NCBI RefSeq assembly: GCF_017086405.1
Contig: NZ_CP070973.1
Coordinates: forward strand, 2,946,739 to 3,010,738
Direction of reading: 5' to 3'
DNA length: 64,000 nt
Source: Mycobacterium gordonae
GTDB lineage: Bacteria > Actinomycetota > Actinomycetes > Mycobacteriales > Mycobacteriaceae
Part shown: in pieces, positions 42,047 to 52,780 of the stretch
Numbering within the stretch: position 1 is the first letter of the stretch
Layout of the letters: every line of letters starts with the position of its first letter
Translations under genes and position numbers: made by a program
Notes under the pieces: generated by a model
The model's input: the letters and a program-made list of their open reading frames with translations, nothing else
What the model was told of the DNA's origin: nothing
The model's database searches: none

Positions 42047-43584
42047 GGGCGCCGCCATTCCCGGCCGCTGCGGCGCAGCATCTCGAACGCCGATTCCGGC
42101 CCCCACGTGCCCGCCTCGTACGGATCCGGTTTGCCGTGCGACGCCCAATTATTTAAGGCCGGATCCAATATCTCCCAAGCCAATTCGACTTCGTCGTTCA
42201 CCGGAAACAGCGACGGTTCACCCAGCAGCACGTCCAGGATCAGCCGCTCGTAGGCTTCCGGTGACTCCTCGGCGAACGCCGAGCCGTAGGAGAAGTCCAT
42301 GTTGACGTCGCGGACTTCCATCGCGGTGCCAGGCACTTTCGAACCGAACCGCAAGGTGATGCCCTCGTCGGGCTGCACCCGGATGACCATGGCATTGGTG
42401 CCGAGCTCGTCGGTCATGGTTGCGTCGAACGGCAGATGCGGTGCCCGCTTGAAGACAAGCGCGATCTCGGTAACCCTGCGGCCCAACCGCTTTCCGGTCC
42501 GCAGATAGAACGGCACGCCGGCCCAGCGCCGCGTGTCGACCTCGAGGGTGATCGCGGCGAACGTCTCGGTTACCGAGTCCTTGGCGAAGCCCTCTTCGTC
42601 GAGCAGTCCCACCACCTTGTCGCCGCCCTGCCAACCGGCGGTGTACTGGCCCCGGCTGGTGGTCTCGTCGAGCGGCTGCGCGAGCTGCGTCGCCGAGAGG
42701 ACCTTGATCTTCTCCGTCTGCAACGACTTCGGAGTGAAGCTGACCGGCTCCTCCATCGCGGTGAGCGCGAGTAGTTGCATGAGGTGGTTTTGGATTACGT
42801 CACGCGCTGCGCCGATGCCGTCGTAGTATCCGGCTCGCCCGCCGAGTCCGATGTCTTCGGCCATGGTGATCTGTACGTGGTCGACGTAGTGGGCATTCCA
42901 GATCGGGTCGAACAACTGGTTGGCGAAGCGCAGCGCCAGGATGTTCTGCACCGTCTCCTTGCCCAGATAGTGGTCGATGCGAAACACCGACTCCTCCGGG
43001 AAGACGGAGTTGACGGTCCGGTTGAGATCCTGCGCGCTCTTCAGATCGTGGCCGAACGGCTTTTCGATGACGACTCGGCTCCACCGATTGCCCTGCGGCC
43101 GCGCCAGTCCCGACTTTTCCAGCTGTTCGCAGACCACGGGGAACGACTTGGGCGGGATCGCCAGATAGAACGCGTGGTTTCCACCGGTGCCGCGCTCGGC
43201 GTCCAGCTTCTCCAGCGTTTCGGCGAGCCGGTTGAACGCGTCGTCGTCATCGAAAGCGCCTGGGACGAAACGGAAGCCCTCGGCCAGCCGGTCCCAGTTC
43301 TCCTGCCGGAACGGAGTCCGGCAGTGTTCCTTGACGGCGTCGTGTACCACCTGGCCGAAATCCTCGGTGTCCCAGTCCCGGCGCGCGAAACCCACCAACG
43401 AGAACGTCGGAGGCAGCAGTCCGCGGTTGGCCAGGTCATAGATGGCCGGCATCACTTTCTTGCGGGCCAGGTCACCGGTGACCCCGAAAATCACCATGCC
43501 GCAGGGGCCGGCGATTCGGGGTAGCCGCTTGTCCCGCTTGTCGCGCAGTGGGTTGTGCCACTGCGCTTCAGCGGCTGGGGTCAT
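42043..43584 (-). CDS. zwf: Glucose-6-phosphate 1-dehydrogenase
   Basis: First enzyme of the oxidative pentose phosphate pathway. 513 residues, equivalent to Mtb Zwf2 (Rv1447c). NADP-binding GVTGDLARKKVMPAIYDL (34-51), substrate-binding and catalytic RIDHYLGKE (202-210), EKPFGHD near 174. The start ATGA overlaps the end of a MIRU mini-ORF and the stop overlaps the start of another MIRU-like unit. The adjacent opcA encodes its assembly factor. Confidence 0.97.
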   Translation of the reverse strand: MTPAAEAQWHNPLRDKRDKRLPRIAGPCGMVIFGVTGDLARKKVMPAIYDLANRGLLPPTFSLVGFARRDWDTEDFGQVVHDAVKEHCRTPFRQENWDRLAEGFRFVPGAFDDDDAFNRLAETLEKLDAERGTGGNHAFYLAIPPKSFPVVCEQLEKSGLARPQGNRWSRVVIEKPFGHDLKSAQDLNRTVNSVFPEESVFRIDHYLGKETVQNILALRFANQLFDPIWNAHYVDHVQITMAEDIGLGGRAGYYDGIGAARDVIQNHLMQLLALTAMEEPVSFTPKSLQTEKIKVLSATQLAQPLDETTSRGQYTAGWQGGDKVVGLLDEEGFAKDSVTETFAAITLEVDTRRWAGVPFYLRTGKRLGRRVTEIALVFKRAPHLPFDATMTDELGTNAMVIRVQPDEGITLRFGSKVPGTAMEVRDVNMDFSYGSAFAEESPEAYERLILDVLLGEPSLFPVNDEVELAWEILDPALNNWASHGKPDPYEAGTWGPESAFEMLRRSGREWRRP

Positions 43585-43640
43585 GAACGCCGCTCCTGCC
43601 TATCGCCGCGTTCTGCATCGTCGTCGCCGGCGCGACTCAT
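43581..43640 (-). repeat. MIRU-like element with 19-residue mini-ORF, between tal and zwf
   Basis: 60 bases on the minus strand: an ATG overlaps the tal TGA, the frame runs 19 codons ([19 protein letters not shown]), and its TGA overlaps the zwf ATG. The sequence carries the GCGCCGGCGACGA...GATGCAGA...AGGAGCGGCG pattern of mycobacterial MIRUs. Insertion of such a unit into an ancestral ATGA overlap keeps translational coupling. Confidence 0.8.
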
Positions 43641-44755
43641 TTGTCGGCGGAGTCGAGTTGCGCCTGAGTCTCCTCGATCAACTCGCTCCAGGATGCCTCG
43701 AACTTCTCGACTCCTTCGTTCTCCAGTGCCAGGAATACATCGGTCAGATCGATGCCGATCGCGTCCAGCTTGTCGAACACCGCTTGGGCCTCCGACGCGG
43801 TGCCGGTGATCGTGTCGCCGTGGATCGTGCCGTGATCGGCGACGGCGTCAATTGTCGCCTCCGGCATGGTGTTCACCGTGTTGGGAGCCACCAGCTCGGT
43901 GACGTAGAGCGTGTCGGAGTAGTCCGGGTTCTTGACGCCGGTGGACGCCCACAGCGGGCGCTGCACCCGGGCTCCGTCGGCCTGCAGCGCCTGGAATCGC
44001 TCGCCGCCCTCGAAGACTTCCTGGTAGGCCGCGTAGGCCAGCCGGGCGTTGGCGACCGCCGCCTGGCCGAGCAGCGCCCGCGCGTCGTCGGAGCCGATCT
44101 CGTCCAGACGCTTGTCAATCTCGGTGTCCACCCGGGAGACGAAAAACGATGCCACCGAATGGATCTTGGACAAGTCGTGGCCGGCCTGCTTCGCCTTCTC
44201 GAGCCCGTCGAGGTAAGCGTCCATCACGGCGCGGTAGCGCTCCACCGAGAAGATCAGCGTGACGTTGACCGAGATGCCTTCGGCCAGGGTGGTGGCGATG
44301 GCGGGAATGCCCTCTTCGGTGGCCGGGATTTTGATCAGCAGGTTCGGCCGGTCGACGATCTTCCACAGTTCCACGGCCTGCTGGGTGGTCTTGTCGGTGT
44401 CGTGGGCCACGCGAGGGTCGACCTCGATCGAGACCCGGCCGTCGACTCCGTCAGACGATTCCCACTGCGGCCGCAGCACGTCGCACGCGTTGCGGACGTC
44501 GTCGGTGGTGACGGTGCGGATGGTGGCGTCGACGTCAGCGCCGCGCTCGGCCAGCTCGGCGATCTGGTCGTCGTAGGTGTCGCTGTCGGCCAGCGCCTTC
44601 TGGAAGATCGACGGGTTGGTGGTCACCCCTACGACGCACTTGGTATCGATCACTTCCTGCAGGTTGCCCGATTTGATCCGGTCCCGGGACAAGTCGTCGA
44701 GCCACACGGATACCCCCGCAGCGCTGAGCGCGGCGAGGTTTGGGTTCTGGGTCAT
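43637..44755 (-). CDS. tal: Transaldolase
   Basis: Transfers a dihydroxyacetone unit between sugar phosphates in the non-oxidative pentose phosphate pathway. 372 residues, the long TalB-unlike type of actinobacteria. [12 protein letters not shown] near the N-terminus, [13 protein letters not shown], and the Schiff-base Lys in [20 protein letters not shown] precedes the ATG. 14 bases downstream of tkt. Confidence 0.97.
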   Translation of the reverse strand: MTQNPNLAALSAAGVSVWLDDLSRDRIKSGNLQEVIDTKCVVGVTTNPSIFQKALADSDTYDDQIAELAERGADVDATIRTVTTDDVRNACDVLRPQWESSDGVDGRVSIEVDPRVAHDTDKTTQQAVELWKIVDRPNLLIKIPATEEGIPAIATTLAEGISVNVTLIFSVERYRAVMDAYLDGLEKAKQAGHDLSKIHSVASFFVSRVDTEIDKRLDEIGSDDARALLGQAAVANARLAYAAYQEVFEGGERFQALQADGARVQRPLWASTGVKNPDYSDTLYVTELVAPNTVNTMPEATIDAVADHGTIHGDTITGTASEAQAVFDKLDAIGIDLTDVFLALENEGVEKFEASWSELIEETQAQLDSADK

Positions 44756-44769
44756 CTGATCACCTTTTC

Positions 44770-46863
44770 TCAGTTATCCAGTGCTTCTTCCGCAGCGGCA
44801 GCGACGGCTTCGGCGGTGAAGCCGTACTCGCGGAACAGCGTCTTGTAATCGGCGGATTCCCCGAAATGCTCGATCGACACGATCTTGCCGGTATCGCCGA
44901 CCAGCTTGTGCCACGACTGCGCGACACCGGCCTCCACAGCCACCCGCGCCGAGACCGACGGAGGCAGCACGCTGTCGCGGTACTCGGAGGGTTGCGACTC
45001 GAACCACTCCACACACGGCATCGACACGACCCGCGCGAGAATGTCGCGCTCGGCCAACAACTTCTGGGCCTCGACGGCGAGCTGCACCTCGGAGCCGGTG
45101 CCGATCAGCACCACGTCGGGGTCGTCGTCGCCCTCGGGGCCGCCGAGCACGTAGCCGCCGCGCGCCACGCCGTCCAAATTCGTGCCTTCTAGTACCGGCA
45201 CGTTCTGACGAGTGAGGATCAGGCCGACCGGACCGCTGCCGTTGCCCCGGGCCAGGACCGTGCGCCAGGCATACGCCGTCTCGTTCGCGTCGGCCGGGCG
45301 TACCACCGACAGATTCGGAATGGCCCGCAGCGCCGAGAGATGCTCGATCGGCTGGTGCGTCGGGCCGTCCTCGCCCAGGCCTACCGAGTCGTGGGTCCAG
45401 ACGTAGATGGTGTCGATATCCATCAACGATGCCAGCCGCACTGCCGGACGCATGTAGTCGGAGAACTGCAGGAACGTGCCGCCGTAGGCCCGGGTGGGGC
45501 CGTGCAGCACGATCCCGGACAAGATGGCGCCCATCGCGTGCTCGCGGACGCCGAAGTGCAGCGTCCGGCCGTACCAGGACGCGGTGTAGTCCTTCGTTGA
45601 GATCGACGGTGGACCGAACGACTCGGCGCCCTTGATGGTCGTGTTGTTGCTGCCGGCCAGGTCGGCCGAACCGCCCCACAGTTCCGGCAATTTCGGGCCC
45701 ACCGCATCGAGCACTTCATTGGACGCTTTGCGGGTGGCGACGGCGTCGTCGCCGGCTTCCCAGTGTGGGAGGTCGGCGTCCCAGCCCTCGGGCAGTTCCT
45801 CGGCGGTCAGGCGGTCCAGCAGCGCCTTGCGCTCGGGTTCACGCTGCGCCCACGCGTCGAAGTCGGCCTGCCACTTCTCGTGCGCTTCCTTGCCCCGGTC
45901 CACCAGCTTGCGGGTGTGCGCGATGACCTCGTCGCGCACCTCGAACGTCTTGTCGGGGTCGAAGCCGAGGATCTTCTTGGTGGCTGCCACCTCGTCGTCG
46001 CCGAGCGCGGCGCCATGGGCCTTGCCGGTGTTCATCAGGTTGGGGGCAGGGAAACCGATGATGGTGCGCAACGAGATGAACGACGGTCGGCCGGTTTCGG
46101 CCTTCGCGTTGGCGATCGCCTCCTCGATGCCGACGACGTTCTCGCCACCCTCCACTTCCTGGACGTGCCAGCCGTACGCGCGGTAGCGCGCGGCGGTGTC
46201 TTCACACAGGGCGATGTTCGTGTCGTCCTCGATGGAGATCTGGTTGCGGTCGTAGAACACGATCAGGTTGCCCAACTGCTGCACCCCGGCCAGCGACGAC
46301 GCCTCGGACGTCACGCCTTCTTCGATGTCCCCGTCGGAGGCGATCACATAGATGTAGTGGTCGAACGGGCTGGTGCCGGGTTCGGCGTCCGGGTCGAACA
46401 GGCCGCGTTCGTAGCGCGCCGCCATTGCCATCCCGACGGCCGATGCCAATCCCTGACCGAGGGGGCCGGTGGTGATCTCGACGCCTTCGGTGTGCCGGAA
46501 CTCCGGATGTCCGGGAGTCTTGGACTTCCAGGTGCGCAGTGCCTCAATGTCAGAGAGTTCGAGGCCGAAGCCACCCAGGTAGAGCTGGAGATAGAGGGTC
46601 AGGCTGCTGTGACCGGCCGATAAGACGAACCGGTCGCGGCCCAGCCAGTGGACATCACTGGGATCATGGCGCATCGCGCGCTGAAACAGCGTGTACGCCA
46701 GCGGAGCCAGGCTCATCGCGGTCCCGGGGTGACCGTTGCCGACTTTCTGAACGGCATCGGCGGCCAGCACCCGCACCGTGTCGACCGCAGCCGAATCGAT
46801 CTCGGTCCAGTCGTCGGGGTGGTGCGGTCGGGTGAGCTCGGAGATCTCTTCAAGTGTGGTCAT
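44770..46863 (-). CDS. tkt: Transketolase
   Basis: Thiamine-diphosphate enzyme of the pentose phosphate pathway. 697 residues. N-terminal TPP-binding motif [18 protein letters not shown]...[20 protein letters not shown] near 43; pyrimidine domain with [17 protein letters not shown]-terminal domain with [16 protein letters not shown]. First gene of the minus-strand operon, divergent from ctaB over 270 bases. Confidence 0.97.
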   Translation of the reverse strand: MTTLEEISELTRPHHPDDWTEIDSAAVDTVRVLAADAVQKVGNGHPGTAMSLAPLAYTLFQRAMRHDPSDVHWLGRDRFVLSAGHSSLTLYLQLYLGGFGLELSDIEALRTWKSKTPGHPEFRHTEGVEITTGPLGQGLASAVGMAMAARYERGLFDPDAEPGTSPFDHYIYVIASDGDIEEGVTSEASSLAGVQQLGNLIVFYDRNQISIEDDTNIALCEDTAARYRAYGWHVQEVEGGENVVGIEEAIANAKAETGRPSFISLRTIIGFPAPNLMNTGKAHGAALGDDEVAATKKILGFDPDKTFEVRDEVIAHTRKLVDRGKEAHEKWQADFDAWAQREPERKALLDRLTAEELPEGWDADLPHWEAGDDAVATRKASNEVLDAVGPKLPELWGGSADLAGSNNTTIKGAESFGPPSISTKDYTASWYGRTLHFGVREHAMGAILSGIVLHGPTRAYGGTFLQFSDYMRPAVRLASLMDIDTIYVWTHDSVGLGEDGPTHQPIEHLSALRAIPNLSVVRPADANETAYAWRTVLARGNGSGPVGLILTRQNVPVLEGTNLDGVARGGYVLGGPEGDDDPDVVLIGTGSEVQLAVEAQKLLAERDILARVVSMPCVEWFESQPSEYRDSVLPPSVSARVAVEAGVAQSWHKLVGDTGKIVSIEHFGESADYKTLFREYGFTAEAVAAAAEEALDN

Positions 46864-46983
46864 TCAGTCCTCAGTCCTGGGGTCATCAAACTGATCAATC
46901 CCACCCTAGTGCGGGATTGCTGGCGCATGCAGGCCCAGATTGCGGGTACCCGCGGCAGCCTGTGTGAAAATAGCGTGTCGTGG

Positions 46984-47002
46984 GTTGGTGGTCGCCACCA
47001 AC
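46984..47002. promoter_or_regulatory. Perfect palindrome GTTGGTGG-TCG-CCACCAAC
   Basis: 19 bases with 8-base arms, about 120 bases from both the tkt start (46863) and the ctaB start (47134). A second, shorter palindrome CGAAA-A-TTTCG is at 47023-47033. The position between divergent genes fits an operator. The regulator is unknown; the 270-base region shows no gene. Confidence 0.45.
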
Positions 47003-47133
47003 GCCGCGGCGGGCGAATAGGTCGAAAATTTCGGGTAGATCGACCCTGCAGGGCTGTGGCCGTCTTGGCGCGGTCTACCATCATGCGTAGTAGAAGCTGC
47101 GCGCGGCTGCGATTTTTCCCGAGGAGTTAATGC

Positions 47134-48069
47134 GTGAGCGTTCGCGGCCGCCCAGACATTGAGGCGCCGGGCCGGACTTCAGGCCGGATCACCGGCACCC
47201 TCCTGGCATACCTGGCGTTGACCAAACCCCGGGTGATCGAGCTGCTGCTCGTCACCGCGATCCCAGCGATGCTGCTGGCCCACCGTGGCTCGGTGAATCC
47301 GCTGCTCATCCTCAACACGCTGGTCGGCGGCATGATGGCCGCCGCGGGCGCCAACACGCTCAACTGCGTGGCCGACGCCGACATCGACAAGGTGATGAAG
47401 CGCACCGCGCGGCGTCCGCTGGCGCGGGCCGCGGTGCCGACGCGCAACGCCCTGGTCTTCGGCCTGGCGTTGAGCGTGACGTCGTTCTGCTGGCTGTGGT
47501 GGACCACCAACCTGCTGTCGGGCCTGTTGGCGGTGGCCACCATCGCGTTCTATGTGTTCGTCTACACGCTGCTGCTTAAGCGACGCACGGCGCAGAACGT
47601 GGTGTGGGGCGGTGCGGCCGGGTGCATGCCGGTGATGATCGGCTGGTCGGCCGTCACCGGGACGATCGGCTGGCCGGCGCTGGCGATGTTCGCGGTCATC
47701 TTCTTCTGGACTCCGCCGCACACCTGGGCACTGGCGATGCGGTACAAGGAGGATTACAAAGTCGCCGGCGTGCCGATGCTGCCGGCGGTGGCGACCGAGC
47801 GTCAGGTGACCAAGCAGATCGTGATCTACACCTGGCTGACGGTGCTGGCGACTTTAGTGCTGGCATTGGCGGCCGGTTGGCTCTATGCCGCGGTGGCCGT
47901 GGTGGCCGGGGTGTGGTTCCTGGCGATGGCTCACCAGTTGTATGCAGGAGTGCGGGCGGGTGAGCCGGTGAAGCCGCTGCGGCTGTTTTTGCAGTCGAAC
48001 AACTATCTGGCGCTGGTGTTCTGCGCGCTGGCCGTGGACTCGGCGATCGCGCTGCCCACGCTGTTCTAG
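47134..48069 (+). CDS. ctaB: Protoheme IX farnesyltransferase (heme O synthase)
   Basis: UbiA-family prenyltransferase that adds farnesyl to heme B, the first step to heme A for the aa3 oxidase. 311 residues, GTG start with GAGGAG upstream. First Asp-rich motif N77-CVAD81-ADID85; second motif region [14 protein letters not shown]. Eight to nine membrane spans. Works with ctaA at 53549-54484, which makes heme A from heme O. Confidence 0.96.
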   Translation: MSVRGRPDIEAPGRTSGRITGTLLAYLALTKPRVIELLLVTAIPAMLLAHRGSVNPLLILNTLVGGMMAAAGANTLNCVADADIDKVMKRTARRPLARAAVPTRNALVFGLALSVTSFCWLWWTTNLLSGLLAVATIAFYVFVYTLLLKRRTAQNVVWGGAAGCMPVMIGWSAVTGTIGWPALAMFAVIFFWTPPHTWALAMRYKEDYKVAGVPMLPAVATERQVTKQIVIYTWLTVLATLVLALAAGWLYAAVAVVAGVWFLAMAHQLYAGVRAGEPVKPLRLFLQSNNYLALVFCALAVDSAIALPTLF

Positions 48070-48365
48070 GTTCAGCCCACCTCCAGCGCGAGCGTGCGTC
48101 GCGGTACAGCGACACGCCGGTGGGGCCGTCATTTGGTGCACGCTCGGGGCTCGGCCGAACCATCCAGAACCATCACGATCCAAACCTCTGCTCCGCGGCG
48201 TCCCTGCTTCAACCCCCAGCAAATGCTTTCGTGCGCAACAGCTTTCGCGTACTTCCAGCCAGTCCTAGGCAAGCGCAAGTCGGCACTCCGCGCGGTCCCC
48301 ATTTGCGGTACTCCCCGTCGCGATATCGGATCTTGTTGTACCCGAAACCGAGAGGAGTGTTCGGT
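48070..48365. other. Region downstream of ctaB, upstream of the leader ORF
   Basis: 296 bases without a convincing gene; open frames here have no ribosome site or recognisable product. It should contain the promoter for the leader ORF and PPE gene. The segment 48330-48360 ends in AGAGGAG, the ribosome site of the leader ORF. Mtb has a PE_PGRS gene on the tkt side of ctaB; that gene is absent here. Confidence 0.3.
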
Positions 48366-48440
48366 ATGACGTACTGCGTCGTTCCCACAGGGCCGTGCAC
48401 CTCCTGTGCGGCTACCGGGGATCCGCTCGGCATCGGCTGA
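48366..48440 (+). CDS. Putative 24-residue cysteine-containing leader peptide
   Basis: ATG 48366 is preceded by AGAGGAG with about 8 bases spacing. The frame encodes 24 residues ([18 protein letters not shown], then DPLGIG) and ends with TGA at 48438-48440, two bases before the PPE ATG. Three cysteines occur as C4, C11 and C14. No homology is claimed. The ribosome site and tight spacing suggest it is translated and coupled to the PPE gene; a regulatory uORF or a tiny protein are both possible. Confidence 0.5.
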   Translation: MTYCVVPTGPCTSCAATGDPLGIG

Positions 48441-48442
48441 CG

Positions 48443-49975
48443 ATGACTGCTCCCATCTGGATGGCTTCGCCTCCAGAGGTGCATTCGGCGTTGCTGAGTA
48501 GCGGTCCGGGCCCGGCGGCGTTGCTGATCGCCGCCCAAGCGTGGGCGGCGTTGAGTGCCGAATACACCTCTGCCGCCGACGAGCTCGGCGCAGTCCTGGC
48601 TGCGGTCCAAGGCGGCGCCTGGCAGGGGCCGAGCGCCCAGCCCTACGTTGCCGCCCACCTGCCATGCCTGCAGTGGCTGACCGCGGTGAGCGCCAAGAGT
48701 GCCGCGACGGCTGCCCGGCACGAAGAGGTGGCGGCGGCCTACACCGCCGCACTGGCGGCCATGCCGACGCCGCTCGAGCTGGCGGGCAACCATGCCGCAC
48801 ACGCCGTGCTGGTCACCACCAACTTCTTCGGCGTCAATACCATTCCGATCGCGCTCAACGAGGCGGACTACGTCCGCATGTGGGTCCAGGCCGCCACCAC
48901 CATGGCCACCTACCAGGCGGAGTCCGGCGCGTCGGTTGCCGCGACTGCGCCGACGGGCCCGGCGCCGCAGATACTCAACTCACCCGCTGCCGCGGTGTCG
49001 GACCCGATACAGCAAGTCCAACTGATCCCTCAGCAGCTATTCCAGTTCGCGCTGCGGCTCATCGGGATCAACTGGGATCCCGCCGCCGGCACCCTCAATG
49101 GAATCCCTTACGCCTCCTACACGGTGCCGGGTCAACCGGGTTACTGGGTTTCCCGGCTCTTCCTGTTCGTCCAGGACTTCCAGGGGCTTCAGGACTGGAT
49201 CCAGCTTCTGCTGACCAATCCGGTGGCAGCCCTGCAGTCCCTCGCCGGCATCACTCCGGCACAGATCATCGTGTACCTGGTGGCTCATCCCGTGCTGGCT
49301 GCGGCCCTCGCCACGTCACCGCTGTGGTCGACGCTGGCCACGCTGCCTGCCGCAGCCGCCGGTCTGGCCGCGCTGGCGGCACTGGCCGCCATACCGGCCG
49401 CCGCGCCCGTGGTCGCGCCGGCGCTGGCGCCCGCCGCAGACGTGGCCACCGCGGTCCCGGCCGGTGTCTCCCCGACCCTTGCCGGGTCGGTGGCGCCGGC
49501 GCCGCCCACCGCCCCTGCGTCCACGGTGAGCACCATCAGCTCGGCGTCGCCATCCTCGCCACCGCCCGCGCCCGCCGGCCACGCTTTCCTGCCTTATGCG
49601 ATCGGCGGCGGCCCGGGAGTCGGTTTCGGACCGGTGCATCGCAGCAACGCGAGCGCAAGTGTGCGTGCGAAAGCCGCGGAACCGGACAGCGCTGCCGTCG
49701 CCGCGGCCACCGCGGCCCGCCGAAAGGCGCGCAAGCGTCGGCAACGGGGCGATCCGCAGCGGGCGTACGCCGATGAATTCGCCGATCTTGCAAGCGATGA
49801 GGATTCACAATCGACGTATTCGTCACACGGCGTGGGCGCTCTGGGGTTCACCGGAACGGTGTCGCGCGAGGTTGCCCAGCCAGCTGGACTGATCACGCTG
49901 GCCGGCGACCCGTTCGGGGGCGGGCCGACGCTGCCGATGCTTCCCGTCACATGGGAGTCCGAACCGCCCGAGTAG
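48443..49975 (+). CDS. PPE family protein, PPW subfamily
   Basis: 510 residues from ATG 48443. The N-terminal PPE domain (about 180 residues) has PPE at 10-12 ([14 protein letters not shown]), the WxG turn W60-Q-G62 and the long helical hairpin. The C-terminus carries GFTGTV and PMLPVTWES, the GFxGT and PxxPxxW signature of PPE-PPW. The middle is Ala/Pro-rich and the 440-470 region is Lys/Arg-rich. PPE proteins are exported by type VII systems, usually with a PE partner; none is adjacent, only the 24-codon ORF. Function unknown. Confidence 0.9.
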   Translation: MTAPIWMASPPEVHSALLSSGPGPAALLIAAQAWAALSAEYTSAADELGAVLAAVQGGAWQGPSAQPYVAAHLPCLQWLTAVSAKSAATAARHEEVAAAYTAALAAMPTPLELAGNHAAHAVLVTTNFFGVNTIPIALNEADYVRMWVQAATTMATYQAESGASVAATAPTGPAPQILNSPAAAVSDPIQQVQLIPQQLFQFALRLIGINWDPAAGTLNGIPYASYTVPGQPGYWVSRLFLFVQDFQGLQDWIQLLLTNPVAALQSLAGITPAQIIVYLVAHPVLAAALATSPLWSTLATLPAAAAGLAALAALAAIPAAAPVVAPALAPAADVATAVPAGVSPTLAGSVAPAPPTAPASTVSTISSASPSSPPPAPAGHAFLPYAIGGGPGVGFGPVHRSNASASVRAKAAEPDSAAVAAATAARRKARKRRQRGDPQRAYADEFADLASDEDSQSTYSSHGVGALGFTGTVSREVAQPAGLITLAGDPFGGGPTLPMLPVTWESEPPE

Positions 49976-50057
49976 TGAGGCAGGGGCACGGGCGAGGCGG
50001 CGGAGCTATTTCACAGCGTGGAGCAGGGACGCGGGCGGTGCGAGATGACACCCGGCG

Positions 50058-51661
50058 CTACGCCAGGCCAGGCGAACCATCCTTTCCTACCAACCGTCCA
50101 CCGGCTCCACCGCGACCGATACTGCCCACGGCCACACCCGTCCCGGCGTTGCCGCCGTTGCCGCCATCGCCGATCAGCCAGGCGTCCCCGCCGGCACCGC
50201 CGCTGCCGCCGGTGGCAGCGGCCCCCGTCGCTGACGTCCCCCCACCGGCCCCGCCGTCACCGCCATTGCCGATGAGTCCACCCTTGCCGCCGGCCCCGCC
50301 GGACCCGCCATTTGCGGCTGTGCCCAGAGATGCCGCACCACCGGCACCGCCGGCGCCGCCGGTGCCGAAGATCAGGCCGGCGCTGCCCCCCGCTCCTCCG
50401 GTCCCGCCGTTGCTGTGGTCGCCGAACCCGCCGGTGCCGCCGCCCCCACCCTGACCGAAGAGCATGGCAGCGCGTCCGCCGGCGCCGCCTGCTCCACCAC
50501 CGCCGATAAGTAACCCGGCGTTGCTGCCGGCTCCGCCGGACCCGCCTGCTCCACCGTCGCCAGCCAGCATGCCGGCATTCCCGCCGGCTCCTCCGGCACC
50601 GCCGCTGGCCGGGCTGTGGCCGCCGCTGCCGCCGGCACCGCCAGAACCGAGAAGCATGCCTCCCGCTCCACCGGTCCCGCCGTGCCCACCGGCCGAGTCA
50701 CCGAACCCGGCGGTGCCCCCGGCACCGCCATCGCCTATCCAACCTGCGCGGCCCCCGGCGCCGCCCGCTCCGCCGGTGCCGCTGATGCTGCTGAGTCCGC
50801 CGGCTCCGCCGGCGCCACCGGATCCCAACAGGCCAGCGTCGCCTCCTGCCCCGCCCGCACCCGCCGTGCTGAACGGCCCGCTGGAACCGCCGACCCCGCC
50901 GTGTCCGCCATCGCCGACTAACAGGCCGCCGTTGCCGCCATTGCCGCCGACCCCACCCCGGTCCTGGCCCGACCCGCCGTTGCCGCCGGCGCCGCCGGGA
51001 CCGAACAGGCCTCCCGCGCCCCCGGCGCCCCCGGCCCCGCCACCCGCCGGACCCGCTCCACCGTTGCCACCGTGCCCGCCCGCTCCAAACAACCCGCCGG
51101 CACCGCCGGCCCCACCTGCACCACCCACTCCGGCGGCCAAGTCTCCGCCGGCGCCGCCTGCGCCTCCGGTACCGAGGAGACCGGCAGCTCCGCCCCGGCC
51201 GCCGGGCAATCCCGGTGCTCCCGATCCGCCGGCGCCACCGTTACCGATCAAGATCCCGCCAGGCCCGCCGTCAGCGCCCGATCCCGGAGCGCCGTTGACG
51301 CCGTTGCCGATCAGCGGACGTCCCAACAATCCGACGGTGCTTTCGTTCACTGCGTCAAGCGCCATCTGTAGCGGCGAAGCGCTGGCCGCTTCGGCGCTGC
51401 TGTATGCATGGGCGCCTGCGCTCAAGGCCCGCGCAAACTGGTCCTGGAACACTGCGGCTTGGGCGCTGAGCTGCTGATACGCATGGGCGTATTCGCTGAA
51501 CTGCGCCGCAATGGTGCTGACACTTCGTCGGCGCCGGCCGCCAGCACCCTCATCGTCGGGATCGCCGCGGCTCCATTGGCGGAGCTGAGCGCCGCGCCGA
51601 TATTCGTAAGATCGGTTGCAGCCGAACCGATTACGCTCGGCGTTGCGGTCATGAACGACAT
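50058..51661 (-). pseudogene. PE_PGRS gene interrupted by a 1-base frameshift in the PE domain
   Basis: From ATG 51661 a PE domain begins ([18 protein letters not shown]...[11 protein letters not shown]), then the frame is lost near 51514-51522 and the protein continues in another frame as [23 protein letters not shown], through the linker [10 protein letters not shown] into a long Gly-Ala PGRS region (GGAGG, GGNGG repeats) ending at 50058. One inserted base would give about 534 residues. GGGAG precedes the start. It corresponds in position to Mtb PE_PGRS28. It is a pseudogene, a phase-variable state or a sequencing indel. Confidence 0.8.
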
Positions 51662-51783
51662 CACAACTCCCACTTTTGCCCAATCGATAGGAGGGAAGTG
51701 TAGAGCGTCCGAGGACCTCGCGCGGCCTCTTGCAATGCGTCAGCGATTTTCGTAAGCGGCACAACCACGTAGAGCCTGATTGT

Positions 51784-52761
51784 TCAGGGCATCAGCACGA
51801 TCGAGCCGGTGGTCCTGCGGCCTTCGAGGTCGTTGTGGGCGCGCGCGGCTTCGGCCAGGGGATAGGTTCCGCCGACCTCGACCCGGACGGCCCCGCTGCC
51901 GATCACGTCGAACAGTTCTGCGGCCCGCCCGCTGAACTCCTCGCCGCTACGGATGAAGTGGGCCAGTGAGGGCCGGGTGAGGTACACCGACCCGGCGTAG
52001 TTGAGTTGTTGCGGATCTACCGGCGGAACCGGTCCGCTGGCCGCGCCGAACAGGGCCAGAGTCCCGCGCACGGCCAGACTGGCCAGGCTGGCGTCGAACG
52101 TGGTGGCGCCCACGCCGTCGTACACCGCTGCCACGCCGGCGCCGTCGGTGAGCCCGCGAATCTGTTGTCCGAACTGGTAGGCATCGGTGGGGTAGGGAAG
52201 TACTTCGGCGGCGCCCGCCTCCCGCGAGAGCCGCTCTTTCTCCGGCGTCGACACCGTCGTGATCACCCGCGCCCCCAAATGGGTCGCCCATTGCGTCAGG
52301 ATCAGCCCGACGCCCCCGGCGCCGGCGTGCACCAGCACGCTGTCTCCACCTTGAACCGGATACACAGCCTTGACCAGATATTGCGCCGTCAGCCCTTTGA
52401 GCAGAGCCGAGGCGGCCACTTCCGAGCTGATGCCGTCGGGCACGCGTGCCGTCAAATATGCCGGCGCCGTGCATGATTCGGCATACGAACCGTTCGCCGA
52501 GGCGCTCACCACGCGGTCGCCGACATTGATGTCGCCCGCGGTGTCCGGCCCTAGCGCCACCACCGTCCCGCACACCTCGGAACCCAGTACGAACGGAAGC
52601 GGGCGCGGGTACTGCCCGGAGCGGAAGTAGGTGTCGATGAAGTTGACGCCGATGGCTTCGGAGCGGATCAGCAGCTCGCCGGGCCCCGGCTCGGGCTGGG
52701 AGATGTCGTTGTAGCGCAGGACTTCGGGGCCGCCGGTTTCGCTGACTTGGATCGCATGCAT
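51784..52761 (-). CDS. qor: NADPH:quinone oxidoreductase (zeta-crystallin type)
   Basis: Zinc-free medium-chain dehydrogenase reducing quinones. 325 residues from ATG 52761 ([15 protein letters not shown]); the frame extends to 52818 with little support. Nucleotide-binding loop [16 protein letters not shown], substrate region [15 protein letters not shown], no structural zinc Cys cluster. Matches Mtb Rv1454c. Nearly back-to-back with the divergent gene at 52781. Mtb Rv1453 (a regulator) is missing from this interval. Confidence 0.93.
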   Translation of the reverse strand: MHAIQVSETGGPEVLRYNDISQPEPGPGELLIRSEAIGVNFIDTYFRSGQYPRPLPFVLGSEVCGTVVALGPDTAGDINVGDRVVSASANGSYAESCTAPAYLTARVPDGISSEVAASALLKGLTAQYLVKAVYPVQGGDSVLVHAGAGGVGLILTQWATHLGARVITTVSTPEKERLSREAGAAEVLPYPTDAYQFGQQIRGLTDGAGVAAVYDGVGATTFDASLASLAVRGTLALFGAASGPVPPVDPQQLNYAGSVYLTRPSLAHFIRSGEEFSGRAAELFDVIGSGAVRVEVGGTYPLAEAARAHNDLEGRRTTGSIVLMP

Positions 52762-52780
52762 GCCGATATCATGCCCGGGC

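Noticed and set aside
50464..51477. Long plus-strand Pro-rich open frame
   Set aside because: It is the antisense shadow of the Gly/Ala-rich PGRS region; GGC/GCC codons read as Pro/Ala on the other strand.
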